Source: an uncultured Alkalilimnicola sp.
Lineage (GTDB): Bacteria; Pseudomonadota; Gammaproteobacteria; Nitrococcales; AK92
Length of the DNA: 42,614 nt
Assembly: GCA_937951875.1 (NCBI GenBank)
Contig: CALGAN010000089.1
Coordinates: forward strand, 1-42,614
Reading direction: 5' to 3'
The notes under the pieces are model-generated. The model was given only the letters and a program-made list of their open reading frames with translations, was not told the origin of the DNA and did not search any database. Numbering within the stretch: the stretch's first letter is position 1; every line of letters begins with the position of its first letter. Both the position numbers and the translations under genes were made by a program. Positions 27,128 to 35,398 of the stretch are shown here, piece by piece.

Positions 27128-27182
27128 TAATATCCCTCCTCCACCCCGATTAGGGACCGCTACGTGCGGTGATCGAAAGCGC

Positions 27183-28259
27183 ATGTCAGATAAACACCTT
27201 GACGATCTCAACATCGTTGCTCAGGAACCGCTGCCCACGCCGGCGGAGATAAAGGCCCAGCTGCCGCTGACCCCGGCCGCCCGCAAGACCGTGTACGAGG
27301 CGCGGCGTACCGTCGAGGCCATCCTCGATGGGCGCGATCCGCGGCTGCTGGTGGTGGTCGGCCCGTGCTCCATTCACGACGTCACCGCCGCGAAGGAGTA
27401 CGCCGGCCGGCTGAAGAAGCTGCACGACCAGCTGAGCGACAGTCTGTTCATCGTCATGCGGGTTTATTTCGAGAAGCCTCGGACCACGGTGGGCTGGAAG
27501 GGGCTGATCAACGACCCGCGCCTGGACGACTCCTTCCGCATCGACGAGGGGTTGTTCATGGCCCGCGAGTTGCTGCTGCACATCGCCGATCTGGGGCTGC
27601 CGGCCGGTACCGAGGCGCTGGATCCGATGACGCCGCAGTACATCGGCGACCTGATTTCCTGGACGGCCATCGGCGCGCGCACCACCGAGTCGCAGACGCA
27701 CCGCGAGATGGCCAGCGGGCTGTCCACGCCGGTGGGCTTCAAGAACGGCACCGACGGCAGTCTGCAGGTCGCCATCAACGCCTTGCAGTCGGCGTCCACC
27801 CCGCACAGCTTCCTCGGCATCGACCAGAACGGCCGCAGCTGCGTGCTGCGCACCCGCGGCAACCGCTACGGCCACGTGGTGCTGCGCGGCGGCAACGGCA
27901 AGCCGAACTACGACTCGGTGAGCATCGCCGTGGCCGAGCGCGAGCTGACCAAGGCCGGGCTGCCGGCCAAGCTGGTGGTGGACTGCAGCCATGCCAACTC
28001 CAACAAGGATCCGGCGCTGCAGCCGCTGGTGCTGGAGAACATCGTCAACCAGATCCTGGAGGGCAACCGCTCCATCGTCGGCGTGATGCTGGAGAGCAAC
28101 CTCGGCTGGGGCAACCAGAAGTTCTGCAGCGATCGCAGCAAGCTCGCCTACGGCGTGTCGATCACCGACGCTTGCATCGACTGGGAGACCACCGAGCGCT
28201 GCCTGACCGAGGCGGCCAGCCGTCTGCGCGGTGTTTTGACGCAGCGGCTTGCCTCTTGA
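27183..28259 (+). CDS. aroG: 3-deoxy-D-arabino-heptulosonate 7-phosphate (DAHP) synthase, class I
   Basis: The first enzyme of aromatic amino-acid synthesis, joining phosphoenolpyruvate and erythrose 4-phosphate. The 358-residue product has VVGPCSIHD (metal-ligand Cys), MRVYFEKPRTTVGWKG (PEP site), TQSQTHREMAS-like ESQTHREMASGLSTPVGFKNGTDG and VDCSHANSNKD. It belongs to the AroF/G/H type; which aromatic amino acid inhibits it cannot be read safely, so the aroG symbol is only a best guess. The ATG at 27183 was chosen where the family begins; the frame is open upstream to 27099. Confidence 0.92.
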   Translation: MSDKHLDDLNIVAQEPLPTPAEIKAQLPLTPAARKTVYEARRTVEAILDGRDPRLLVVVGPCSIHDVTAAKEYAGRLKKLHDQLSDSLFIVMRVYFEKPRTTVGWKGLINDPRLDDSFRIDEGLFMARELLLHIADLGLPAGTEALDPMTPQYIGDLISWTAIGARTTESQTHREMASGLSTPVGFKNGTDGSLQVAINALQSASTPHSFLGIDQNGRSCVLRTRGNRYGHVVLRGGNGKPNYDSVSIAVAERELTKAGLPAKLVVDCSHANSNKDPALQPLVLENIVNQILEGNRSIVGVMLESNLGWGNQKFCSDRSKLAYGVSITDACIDWETTERCLTEAASRLRGVLTQRLAS

Positions 28260-28332
28260 GCCAGGGCATGTCATATAACCCGGAACTTTGTGACGCCAGT
28301 GTGGTCTTGAGGGGACCGGGCAACCACCCAGC

Positions 28333-28360
28333 TTGAATTGGCTGCTATGGGTCACAAAAT
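28333..28360 (+). promoter_or_regulatory. Weak promoter candidate in the dksA leader
   Basis: TTGAAT (28333-28338) and CAAAAT (28355-28360) with a 16-base spacer in the 236-base aroG-dksA gap. If used, dksA would have a leader of about 130 bases. No other gene is seen in the gap. Confidence 0.3.
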
Positions 28361-28495
28361 CGTCGCCACGAATGGTGCATTATTGGAGGTTTGATTGAAG
28401 GGCGCCTTGCCCAGCGCGGTGTCGACAAGCAAACTGAAGTTTTTGACGGTGTTTTTGTTGGCACCAAACTGTTTCGGTTGACGGAGGAAACGGAA

Positions 28496-28927
28496 ATGGC
28501 CGAAATGCACGCTCTGCCGGTCAAGGGCTTCGAGCCTTACAAGGAGAAAAAGGGCGAGCCGTACATGAGCAAGGCCCAGCTGGAGCATTTCACCCAGCTC
28601 TTGCTCGCGTGGAAGCGCCAGCTTCAGGAGGAAGTAGAGCGCACCGTCCACCACATGCGGGATGAGGCCAACAACTACGCCGATCCAGCCGACCGTGCCA
28701 CGCAAGAGGAAGAGTTCGCGCTCGAACTGCGTGCCCGCGACCGCGAGCGCAAGCTGATCCGCAAGATCGATCAGACGCTGGATATGATCCGTAAGGAAGA
28801 CTACGGCTACTGCGAGCAGTGCGGCGTCGAGATCGGTTTGCGTCGGCTGGAGGCGCGTCCCACCGCCACCCTGTGCATCGACTGCAAGACGCTCGAAGAA
28901 ATCCGCGAGAAGCAGCGGGTCGCCTGA
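28496..28927 (+). CDS. dksA: RNA polymerase-binding transcription factor DksA
   Basis: A 143-residue secondary-channel factor that works with ppGpp to lower rRNA and raise biosynthetic promoters. The coiled coil spans about residues 30-100 with the tip motif DPADRA (D63 and D66). The C4 zinc finger has C106, C109, C127 and C130. I chose the ATG at 28496, which has GGAGGAAA upstream; the frame stays open to 28391, so a longer form cannot be fully excluded. A strong terminator follows the gene. Confidence 0.94.
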   Translation: MAEMHALPVKGFEPYKEKKGEPYMSKAQLEHFTQLLLAWKRQLQEEVERTVHHMRDEANNYADPADRATQEEEFALELRARDRERKLIRKIDQTLDMIRKEDYGYCEQCGVEIGLRRLEARPTATLCIDCKTLEEIREKQRVA

Positions 28928-28942
28928 CGGTTCTTCGCAGAG

Positions 28943-28971
28943 AAAAAGGCCTGCCTCCGCAGGCCTTTTTT
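28943..28971 (+). terminator. Rho-independent terminator after dksA
   Basis: A perfect 12-bp stem AAAAAGGCCTGC / GCAGGCCTTTTT with a CTCC loop ends in six T's, 15 bases past the dksA stop. It is a textbook intrinsic terminator. Confidence 0.92.
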
Positions 28972-29034
28972 ATGGTCGGCACCAGTCATCGAGAAATCCA
29001 CGAAATCCAATAACGAAAGCGAGTGGTACTAGAC

Positions 29035-29523
29035 ATGCGTGGTGCGGTTTTCGCTGTTGCGTTGGCGCTTCTGCCCGGCTTCGCGCAGGCGGAGGTGGAG
29101 GTGCGTGATCCCTGGGTTGCCGAAGGGCCGCCGGCGGCCACGGCGCTGGCCGGCTACATGCAGCTGCGCAATCCCGATGCCCAGCCGCGCGCCTTGGTCG
29201 GCGGCAGCAGTCCCGAGTTCGGCCGCGTCGAGCTGCACCAGACCGTGCAGCAGGGCGACATCGTGCGCATGGTGGCGCTGGAGCGCATCGAGATCCCGGC
29301 CCAGGGCGAAGTCGCGCTCCAGCCTGGCGGCAACCACGTGATGCTGATCGCCCCGGTCAAGCCGCTGAAGGCCGGCGATACGGTGTCGCTCACGCTGGAG
29401 TTCGACGACGGCAGCCGGCAGACGCTGACGCTGCCGGTGCGCAAGCGGCCGGTCGGCCACGGCCATCACCACGAGCGTGCCCATGACCATGGGCACGGCC
29501 AGAGCCCGCATCACCAGCACTGA
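29035..29523 (+). CDS. Periplasmic copper chaperone PCu(A)C
   Basis: A 162-residue protein with a signal peptide (residues 1-19, cleaved after AQA) and the exact PCuAC Cu(I) site H68-x10-M79-x21-H101-x-M103. A 20-residue tail rich in His (GHGHHHERAHDHGHG) could bind Cu(II) as in related chaperones. The family carries copper to cytochrome oxidase, alone or with a Sco protein; no Sco or oxidase gene lies next to it here. I chose the ATG at 29035 because it gives the clean signal peptide; the frame opens at a GTG four codons earlier. Confidence 0.9.
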   Translation: MRGAVFAVALALLPGFAQAEVEVRDPWVAEGPPAATALAGYMQLRNPDAQPRALVGGSSPEFGRVELHQTVQQGDIVRMVALERIEIPAQGEVALQPGGNHVMLIAPVKPLKAGDTVSLTLEFDDGSRQTLTLPVRKRPVGHGHHHERAHDHGHGQSPHHQH

Positions 29524-29566
29524 GTCTGTTCGCGGCGCCCTGCTTCCGAAGTGGGGCGGGGAGAAA

Positions 29567-29591
29567 GCGCGGCGGAGCGGCTCCGCCGCGC
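29567..29591. terminator. Hairpin between convergent PCuAC gene and prfA
   Basis: A perfect 10-bp stem GCGCGGCGGA / TCCGCCGCGC with a five-base loop in the 87-base convergent spacer, placed to end transcripts from both sides. There is no T-run on either strand. Confidence 0.55.
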
Positions 29592-29610
29592 GTGCTTCGG
29601 TCAGCGCCGC

Positions 29611-30696
29611 TTAGCCGTCCGCCAGCGCCGCCAGCTGGTCGGCCTGGTATTCGCTGATCAGCGGGTCGATCACCGGATCCAGATTGCCGTCGAGGATATC
29701 GTCCAGCTGATAGAGGGTGAGGTTGATGCGGTGGTCGGTCAGCCGCCCCTGCGGGAAGTTGTAGGTGCGGATGCGCTCGGAGCGATCGCCGGAGCCGACC
29801 ATCAGCCGCCGCTGCGCGCTCTGCTCGGCGATCTGTTTCTCCTGCTCGGCCGCCAGCAGCCGGGCCTGCAGCAAAGCCATGGCGCGGGCGCGGTTCTTGT
29901 GCTGCGAGCGCTCGTCCTGGCACTCGACCACGATGCCGGTCGGGATGTGGGTGATACGGATGGCCGACTCGGTCTTGTTGACGTGCTGACCGCCGGCGCC
30001 GGACGAGCGGAAGGTGTCGATCTTGAGATCGGCCGGATTGATGGTGATCTCCTCGACTTCCTCCACTTCCGGCAGGATCGCCACCGTGCAGGCCGAGGTG
30101 TGGATGCGCCCCTGGGACTCGGTGGCCGGTACCCGCTGCACCCGGTGCGTGCCGGACTCGAACTTCAGTCGCGAGTAGGCGCCCTGGCCGATGATGCGGG
30201 CGATGACTTCCTTGAAGCCGCCGTGCTCGCCGAGGCTTTCGCTGATCAGCTCCACCTTCCAGTTCTGCCGCTCGGCATAGCGCGAGTACATGCGGAACAG
30301 GTCGCCGGCGAACAGCGCCGCCTCATCGCCGCCCGTGCCGGCGCGGATCTCCAGGAAGATGTTGCGGTTGTCGTTGGGGTCGGTCGGCAGCAGCAGAAGC
30401 TGTAGCTTCCGGCTCTGCGCTTCGAGCCGCTCCTGGACCGCGCGAATCTCGTCCTCGGCCATGGCGCGGATCTCGGGGTCGGCGTCGCGGCGCATGTCCT
30501 CGGCGGCGCGCAGTTCCTCCTCCAGCGCCCGGTAAGCGCGGAATTCCGCCACCACTTCCTCGAGCTTGGCGTATTCCTTGGAGAGCGCGGCGAAGCGGCT
30601 CTGATTGCCGATCACTTCGGGCTCGGACAGCAGGCCGGCAATCTCCTCGAAGCGCTCCTGCAGCTGCTCCAATTTATTGCGAATCGAAGTCTTCAC
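29611..30696 (-). CDS. prfA: Peptide chain release factor 1
   Basis: RF1 reads UAA and UAG stop codons. The 361-residue product has the tripeptide anticodon region VQRVPATESQGRIHTS with PAT at 190-192 (the RF1 class; RF2 has SPF) and the catalytic GGQ at 235-237. It starts with GTG at 30696, overlapping the hemA stop (GTGA), so the two are translationally coupled. Its modifying enzyme gene prmC, usually next, is separated from it by four plus-strand genes and the Trm112-like gene. Confidence 0.96.
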   Translation of the reverse strand: MKTSIRNKLEQLQERFEEIAGLLSEPEVIGNQSRFAALSKEYAKLEEVVAEFRAYRALEEELRAAEDMRRDADPEIRAMAEDEIRAVQERLEAQSRKLQLLLLPTDPNDNRNIFLEIRAGTGGDEAALFAGDLFRMYSRYAERQNWKVELISESLGEHGGFKEVIARIIGQGAYSRLKFESGTHRVQRVPATESQGRIHTSACTVAILPEVEEVEEITINPADLKIDTFRSSGAGGQHVNKTESAIRITHIPTGIVVECQDERSQHKNRARAMALLQARLLAAEQEKQIAEQSAQRRLMVGSGDRSERIRTYNFPQGRLTDHRINLTLYQLDDILDGNLDPVIDPLISEYQADQLAALADG

Positions 30697-31967
30697 AGAT
30701 TGCTCGGTTCCTCGTTGCGGATGTCCAGCAGGCGTCGCAGGGACGCCAGGGACTCCTGATCGCCTTTACCGGCCGCCTCGCGCAGCGCGCAGGTCGGGGC
30801 GTGGATCAGGCGATTGGTCAGGGTATGGGCCAGGTAGGCCAGCGCCTGCGCGGGATCCTCGCCGCGGGCCAGCCGGCGCAGGGCTTTCGCCAGGATCTCG
30901 TCGCGGGCGTTCTGCGCTTGGCGGCGGTAGGCGCGCAGCACGTCGAGCCCGTCCTGGGCGCGCAGCCACTCCATGAAGCGGCCGACCTGCACCGCCACGA
31001 TCTCTTCGGCCTCCAGCGCCGCCGCCTGGCGCGAGCGCAGATTCTCGTCGATCACCTCGCGCAGGTCATCCACCGTATAGAGATAGGCGTCCTTGAGCTT
31101 CTCCACTTCCGGCTCGATGTCGCGCGGCACCGCCAGGTCCACCAGGAACATGGGCCGATGCTTGCGCTCTTTCAGCGCCCGCTCGACGCTGCCCTTGCCG
31201 AGGATCGGCAGCGGCGAGGCGGTGGAGGCGATGACGATGTCGCAGGCCGCCAGATGCTCCGGGATCTGCGCCAGGCCGATGGCCTTGGCTTGCAGCGCCT
31301 CGGCGAGCTGCTGGGCGCGCTCGATGGTGCGGTTGGCGATGATGATCCGGCTCAGGCCCTGCTCGCGCAGATGGCGGCCGCACAGTTCGATCATTTCACC
31401 GGCGCCGATCAGCAGCGCGGTGTTGTCGCGGAGGTCGCCGAAGATCTGCTTGGCCAGCGACACCGCGGCGAACGCCACCGAGACCGGATTGGCGCCGATC
31501 GCGGTGTCGGTGCGCACCTGCTTGGCGACCGCGAAGGCGTGCTGGAAGGCGCGATCGAGTATCCGGCCGAGCGTGCCCGCGTTGCCGGCTTCGGCGTAAG
31601 CCGCCTTGGCCTGTCCCAGGATCTGCGGCTCGCCGAGGATCAGCGAATCCAGGCCGGCGCTGACGCGCAGCAGATGGCGCACGGCCTCCGGGCCGAGGTG
31701 GCCGTACAGATAAGGGGATAGCCACTTGGCGTCGACGCCGCGAATCCGGCACAGCCACTCTCGCACCGCCGCCATGGCGCGCTCGTCGCTCACGACAGTG
31801 TAGAGCTCGGTGCGGTTGCAGGTGGAAAGGATGGCCGCTTCGTCCACGCCCGGCTGGCTGCGCAAGTCCTTTAGCGCGTGCGGCATGTCCTCGGGCGGGA
31901 ACACCAGCCGTTCGCGAACCTCCAGCGGTGCACTGATGTGATTGAGGCCTAAGGCAAAAACGGGCAT
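30693..31967 (-). CDS. hemA: Glutamyl-tRNA reductase
   Basis: A 424-residue enzyme that reduces glutamyl-tRNA to glutamate-1-semialdehyde, the committed step of tetrapyrrole synthesis. The nucleophile C50 lies in ILSTCNRTELY and the NADPH loop is LLIGAGEM. It opens MPVFALGLNHISAPLEVRE, typical of the family. The N-terminus contains no Lys-Lys pair after Thr as in enterics, so the heme-dependent Lon/ClpAP degradation signal seen there is not evident. It has a good promoter candidate upstream and is first in the hemA-prfA operon. Confidence 0.96.
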   Translation of the reverse strand: MPVFALGLNHISAPLEVRERLVFPPEDMPHALKDLRSQPGVDEAAILSTCNRTELYTVVSDERAMAAVREWLCRIRGVDAKWLSPYLYGHLGPEAVRHLLRVSAGLDSLILGEPQILGQAKAAYAEAGNAGTLGRILDRAFQHAFAVAKQVRTDTAIGANPVSVAFAAVSLAKQIFGDLRDNTALLIGAGEMIELCGRHLREQGLSRIIIANRTIERAQQLAEALQAKAIGLAQIPEHLAACDIVIASTASPLPILGKGSVERALKERKHRPMFLVDLAVPRDIEPEVEKLKDAYLYTVDDLREVIDENLRSRQAAALEAEEIVAVQVGRFMEWLRAQDGLDVLRAYRRQAQNARDEILAKALRRLARGEDPAQALAYLAHTLTNRLIHAPTCALREAAGKGDQESLASLRRLLDIRNEEPSNL

Positions 31968-31994
31968 GAAGGTCCGGGCGGTTTGGGTACGCAG

Positions 31995-32022
31995 ATTTTA
32001 GGGGGCCGGTCGATAAATACAA
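31995..32022 (-). promoter_or_regulatory. Putative hemA promoter
   Basis: On the minus strand, TTGTAT (32022-32017) and TAAAAT (32000-31995) with a 16-base spacer stand about 28 bases before the hemA ATG. The -10 matches five of six positions. Confidence 0.5.
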
Positions 32023-32038
32023 GCCGACGCACGGCGAG

Positions 32039-32067
32039 TGAATCGGTATCGGCGATCCCGGTATAGT
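32039..32067 (+). promoter_or_regulatory. Putative promoter of TPR-lolB-ispE operon
   Basis: TATAGT (32062-32067) is a five-of-six -10 element located 52 bases before the gene; the -35 region (32039-32044, TGAATC) is weak. It stands back to back with the hemA promoter candidate. Confidence 0.4.
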
Positions 32068-32119
32068 AACCCACTTGCGGTCCGTAGACCGTTAACCGAA
32101 TTCCAACAGGGAGATGATG

Positions 32120-33796
32120 ATGCTCCGCCCTATCGCCTTGATCCTGCTGGCGCTGCTGGCGACCGCCTGCGCGACGTCGCCCGGGCCGGTGGTCGCGCCG
32201 GCCGAGCCCGCTCCCGCCACCAGTCAGGATGAGGACGATCTGCTCTTCCACGCGCTGGCAGCCGAACTCGCCGCCCGCCAGGGGGATCTCGCGCAGGCGC
32301 TGGCATCGTACCGCTCCGCCATGCGCTTGAGCGACGACCCGCAATTGGCCGAGCGCGCCGCGCGCCTGGGGCTGTATCTGAACGATCAGCAGGCGGCGCG
32401 GGAGGCTGGCGAGCGCTGGCGGGCGCTGCAGCCGGACGAGCCGGAGCCTTACTCGGTGCTGGCGCTGGTGGAGCTGCGCGACGGCAACCGGGAGGCGGCG
32501 CTGGCGCAGCTGCGGCGGATGATCGAGCTGGATCGGCAGCAGCCCCAGGAATCCTTCGCGCGCGCCGCGGCGCTGCTGGCGTCGAACCGCGAGCACGGTC
32601 TGGCGGTCATGCGGGCGCTGGCCGCGGCGTATCCCACCGAACCGGCGGCGCAGGCGGCGTTGGCCGAGCTGGCGCTGCAGCTGAAACAGCCCCAGGTGGC
32701 ACTGGAAGCCGCCGAGCGCGCCGCGGCGCTGAATCAGCAGGCCAGCGCGCCGGTGCTGCTGCAGGTGCAGGCGCTGCTGCAGCTGCAGCGCGGCGACGAG
32801 GCGGTGGCGCTGCTCGAGCGCGTGCTCAAGCGGCGGCCGGACGACTACGAAGTGCGGATGCTGTACGCCCGCGCGCTGTTGAGCCTGGAGCGGGAGGAGG
32901 GCGCGTTCAAGCAGTTCGAGCAGCTGGTTCGGCAGCGGCCGGACGACGCCGCGGCGCTGTACGCGGCCGCCTTGCTGGCGATCGAGCTGGGCGAGAACGA
33001 ACGGGCGCGCGAGCACCTGCTGCAGCTGGTCAATCTCGGTCAGCGGACCGACGAGGCTTATTTCTATCTCGGCCGCCTGGCGCAGGCGGATGGCGACACC
33101 AAGGGCGCGTTGCGCTGGTACCGCCAAGTGGAGGGCGATTTGCGGCCCGACGCGCGGTTGCGCGTCGCCATGCTGTTGGCGAGCGTCGGCGATCTGCGCG
33201 CCGCGCGCACCGAGCTGTCCAGTCTGCGCGCCGACTACCCTGAGCTGGCGGCGCGCAGCTATCTGGCGGAAGGCGAGCTGCTGCGCGCGGCCGGTGAGCT
33301 GGAGCAGGCCTATGCGCTGTATACGACCGCCCTGGCCCGCTGGCCCGACGATTGGGACTTGCGCTACGGCCGGGCGCTGGTGGCGGCCGAGCAGAAGCGT
33401 GTGACCGAGGCCGAGCAGGATCTGCGCATCCTGCTGCGGCAGCGCCCGGACAGCCCGCAGGCGCTGAACGCGCTCGGCTACACCTTGGTCGATCTGACCG
33501 ACCGTCATCAGGAAGGCTACGCGCTCATCAGCAAGGCCTACGAGTTGCGGCCGGACGATCCCGCCATCATTGACAGCATGGGCTGGGCGGCCTACCGGCT
33601 CGGCCGGCTCGAGGAGGCTCGCGAGTATCTCACGCAGGCGTATCAGCTAGCCGCCGAAGGGGAGATCGCCGCCCATCTCGCTGAGGTGCTGTGGCAGCTC
33701 GACGAGCGCCAGCAGGCGCGCGAGATCCTGCGCGAGGCCCTCAAGCGGGAGCCCAAACATCCGCTGCTGTTGCAGCTCAAGAACCGTTTCCAATGA
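32120..33796 (+). CDS. TPR-repeat lipoprotein upstream of lolB
   Basis: A 558-residue outer-membrane lipoprotein candidate: signal peptide with lipobox-like LATAC (C17) then about 12 tetratricopeptide-type helical repeats (for example PDDYEVRMLYARALLSLE, PQALNALGYTLVDLTDRH, DPAIIDSMGWAAYRLGR). Three ATGs follow one another (32114, 32117, 32120); the third has the right 6-base distance from the GGGAG site and is chosen. Similar TPR lipoproteins precede lolB in Pseudomonas and relatives. The precise function is unknown. Its stop overlaps the lolB start (ATGA). Confidence 0.88.
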   Translation: MLRPIALILLALLATACATSPGPVVAPAEPAPATSQDEDDLLFHALAAELAARQGDLAQALASYRSAMRLSDDPQLAERAARLGLYLNDQQAAREAGERWRALQPDEPEPYSVLALVELRDGNREAALAQLRRMIELDRQQPQESFARAAALLASNREHGLAVMRALAAAYPTEPAAQAALAELALQLKQPQVALEAAERAAALNQQASAPVLLQVQALLQLQRGDEAVALLERVLKRRPDDYEVRMLYARALLSLEREEGAFKQFEQLVRQRPDDAAALYAAALLAIELGENERAREHLLQLVNLGQRTDEAYFYLGRLAQADGDTKGALRWYRQVEGDLRPDARLRVAMLLASVGDLRAARTELSSLRADYPELAARSYLAEGELLRAAGELEQAYALYTTALARWPDDWDLRYGRALVAAEQKRVTEAEQDLRILLRQRPDSPQALNALGYTLVDLTDRHQEGYALISKAYELRPDDPAIIDSMGWAAYRLGRLEEAREYLTQAYQLAAEGEIAAHLAEVLWQLDERQQAREILREALKREPKHPLLLQLKNRFQ

Positions 33797-34389
33797 AACC
33801 ACTGGCCGCACTCGTTCTGCTGCTCCTGGTCGCCGGTTGCGCGGTCAGGCCGGTGCGCGCGCCGGAGCCGGTCGGCGCGGGAACGCTCGCACAGCACGTC
33901 GCGGCGGTGGAGCGGTTGCGCGACTGGGCGCTGGCCGGCCGCGCCGCCATCAATACCGCCAGCGATTCCGGCACGGTGTCGGTGGACTGGCGCCAGCGCG
34001 GCGAGCAATACGAACTGCAGCTGCGCGCGCCGTGGGGCGCCGGCACGGTCGAGCTGGCCGGCGACGCCGAGCGGGTGCGCCTGCGCACCAGCGAAGGCAT
34101 CGAGGACAGCGCCAGCCAGCCGCGCGAGCTCTTGCGGCGGCACACCGGCCTGGATCTGCCGGTGCAGGCGCTGCGCTACTGGCTGCGCGGCGTGCCCGAG
34201 CCGGGCTCGCCGGCGCAATCGCAGGTGGACGAGCGCGGGCTGCTGAGCGAGCTGCGCCAGAACGGCTGGCATATCCAGTACCGGCGTTACGCCGATATCG
34301 AGGGGCTGGCGCTGCCGACCACGGTGTTCATGCGCGGCGACGGTCTGGAACTGCGGGTGGTGGTGCAGCGCTGGGAGCTGTTGCGATGA
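33793..34389 (+). CDS. lolB: Outer-membrane lipoprotein receptor LolB
   Basis: A 198-residue lipoprotein with lipobox LVAGC (C16). It receives lipoproteins from periplasmic LolA and inserts them in the outer membrane. Typical blocks are LRDWALAGRAAI, PWGAGTVELAGD, LPVQALRYWLRGVPEP and the C-terminal LRVVVQRWEL. It overlaps both neighbours by four bases, and the TPR-lolB-ispE order is the usual one. Confidence 0.93.
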   Translation: MKPLAALVLLLLVAGCAVRPVRAPEPVGAGTLAQHVAAVERLRDWALAGRAAINTASDSGTVSVDWRQRGEQYELQLRAPWGAGTVELAGDAERVRLRTSEGIEDSASQPRELLRRHTGLDLPVQALRYWLRGVPEPGSPAQSQVDERGLLSELRQNGWHIQYRRYADIEGLALPTTVFMRGDGLELRVVVQRWELLR

Positions 34390-35234
34390 GCGAGTGCGAA
34401 TGGCCGGCGCCGGCCAAGCTCAATTTGTTCCTGCACGTCTGCGGCCGCCGCGCCGACGGCTATCACGAGCTGCAGACGGTGTTCCAGCTGCTGGACTACG
34501 GCGATAGCCTGCGTTTTCGCGTGCGCGACGACGGCGTCGTCACGCGGCGCCCGGAACTGCCCGGGGTGCCGGAGGCGGAGGATCTGTGCGTGCGCGCCGC
34601 CCGCTGCCTGCAGGCGGCCACGGGCACCTCGCTTGGCGTCGACATCGAGCTGATCAAGCGCCTGCCCATCGGCGGCGGCATCGGCGGCGGCAGCTCCGAC
34701 GCCGCCACCACGCTGGTGGCGCTCAATACCTTATGGCGCACCGGCTTGACGGTGGACGAGCTGGCGGCGCTGGGGCTGACGCTGGGCGCGGACGTGCCGG
34801 TGTTCGTGCGCGGACGCAGCGCTTGGGGCGAGGGCGTGGGCGAGCGCCTGCAGCCGGTGGCGCTGGAACCGCGCTGGTATCTGGTGCTGTTTCCGGGCTG
34901 CGCGGTCCATACCGGTAAGGTATTCGCCGACCCGGAATTGACAAGAAATACACCCCGGATCACAATGGCCGCCTTTCGCGCGGGCCTGGCCCGCAACGAC
35001 TGTGAGCCCGTGGTCCGGCGCCTTTACCCGGAGGTTGGACAAGCCCTTGATTGGCTTGGGCAACACGCACCAGCGAGGCTGACCGGTACCGGCGGCTGTG
35101 TATTCGCCGCGTTCACGGAAGAAGCGTCGGCCCGAGCGGTGCTGGCGCAGGTTCCGGCCCGCTGGCAGGCGTTCGTGGCTCGCGGGGTGGATATCTCCCC
35201 CCTATGGCTTGCGGTTGAGTGCCAGGCGGCTTAA
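34386..35234 (+). CDS. ispE: 4-diphosphocytidyl-2-C-methyl-D-erythritol kinase
   Basis: A 282-residue GHMP kinase of the MEP isoprenoid pathway. It opens PAPAKLNLFLHVCGRRADGYHELQ with the substrate-site residues, and the ATP loop is LPIGGGIGGGSSDAATT (about residues 95-111); LGADVPVF carries the catalytic aspartate and LTGTGGCVFA the third GHMP motif. ATGA overlap with lolB. The 3' end is less GC-rich than the body, and a tRNA-Gln follows after 35 bases. Confidence 0.95.
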   Translation: MSECEWPAPAKLNLFLHVCGRRADGYHELQTVFQLLDYGDSLRFRVRDDGVVTRRPELPGVPEAEDLCVRAARCLQAATGTSLGVDIELIKRLPIGGGIGGGSSDAATTLVALNTLWRTGLTVDELAALGLTLGADVPVFVRGRSAWGEGVGERLQPVALEPRWYLVLFPGCAVHTGKVFADPELTRNTPRITMAAFRAGLARNDCEPVVRRLYPEVGQALDWLGQHAPARLTGTGGCVFAAFTEEASARAVLAQVPARWQAFVARGVDISPLWLAVECQAA

Positions 35235-35237
35235 ATA
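35209..35237 (+). promoter_or_regulatory. Weak promoter candidate for tRNA-Gln
   Basis: TTGCGG (35209-35214), within the end of ispE, and TAAATA (35232-35237) with a 17-base spacer would start transcription about 25 bases before the tRNA. Read-through from ispE is the alternative. Confidence 0.3.
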
Positions 35238-35269
35238 GAGTCTTGGTTTAAGCTCCGCGCACGGACAAC

Positions 35270-35344
35270 TGGGGTGTCGCCAAGCGGTAAGGCACTGGAT
35301 TTTGATTCCAGCATTCGTAGGTTCGAATCCTACCACCCCAGCCA
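35270..35344 (+). tRNA. tRNA-Gln (anticodon TTG)
   Basis: A full cloverleaf: acceptor TGGGGTG paired with CACCCCA, D arm, anticodon stem CTGGA/TCCAG around loop TTTTGAT (anticodon TTG), T arm with GTTCGAATC, discriminator G and encoded CCA. The lolB-ispE-tRNA-Gln-prs position is conserved in gammaproteobacteria. Confidence 0.96.
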
Positions 35345-35352
35345 CATTGATT

Positions 35353-35372
35353 TGGCCGGCTTCGACCGGCCA
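35353..35372 (+). terminator. Hairpin between tRNA-Gln and prs
   Basis: A 7-bp stem TGGCCGG / CCGGCCA with loop CTTCGA, followed by GTTTCGTT. It may terminate or attenuate the tRNA transcript or mark its 3' processing region; the T-run is interrupted. Confidence 0.5.
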
Positions 35373-35398
35373 GTTTCGTTAGAGCGGGTGAAAAAGTC

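Noticed and set aside
27078..27182. Classical attenuator with leader peptide before aroG
   Set aside because: No short ORF rich in Phe, Tyr or Trp codons and no T-run after the hairpin.
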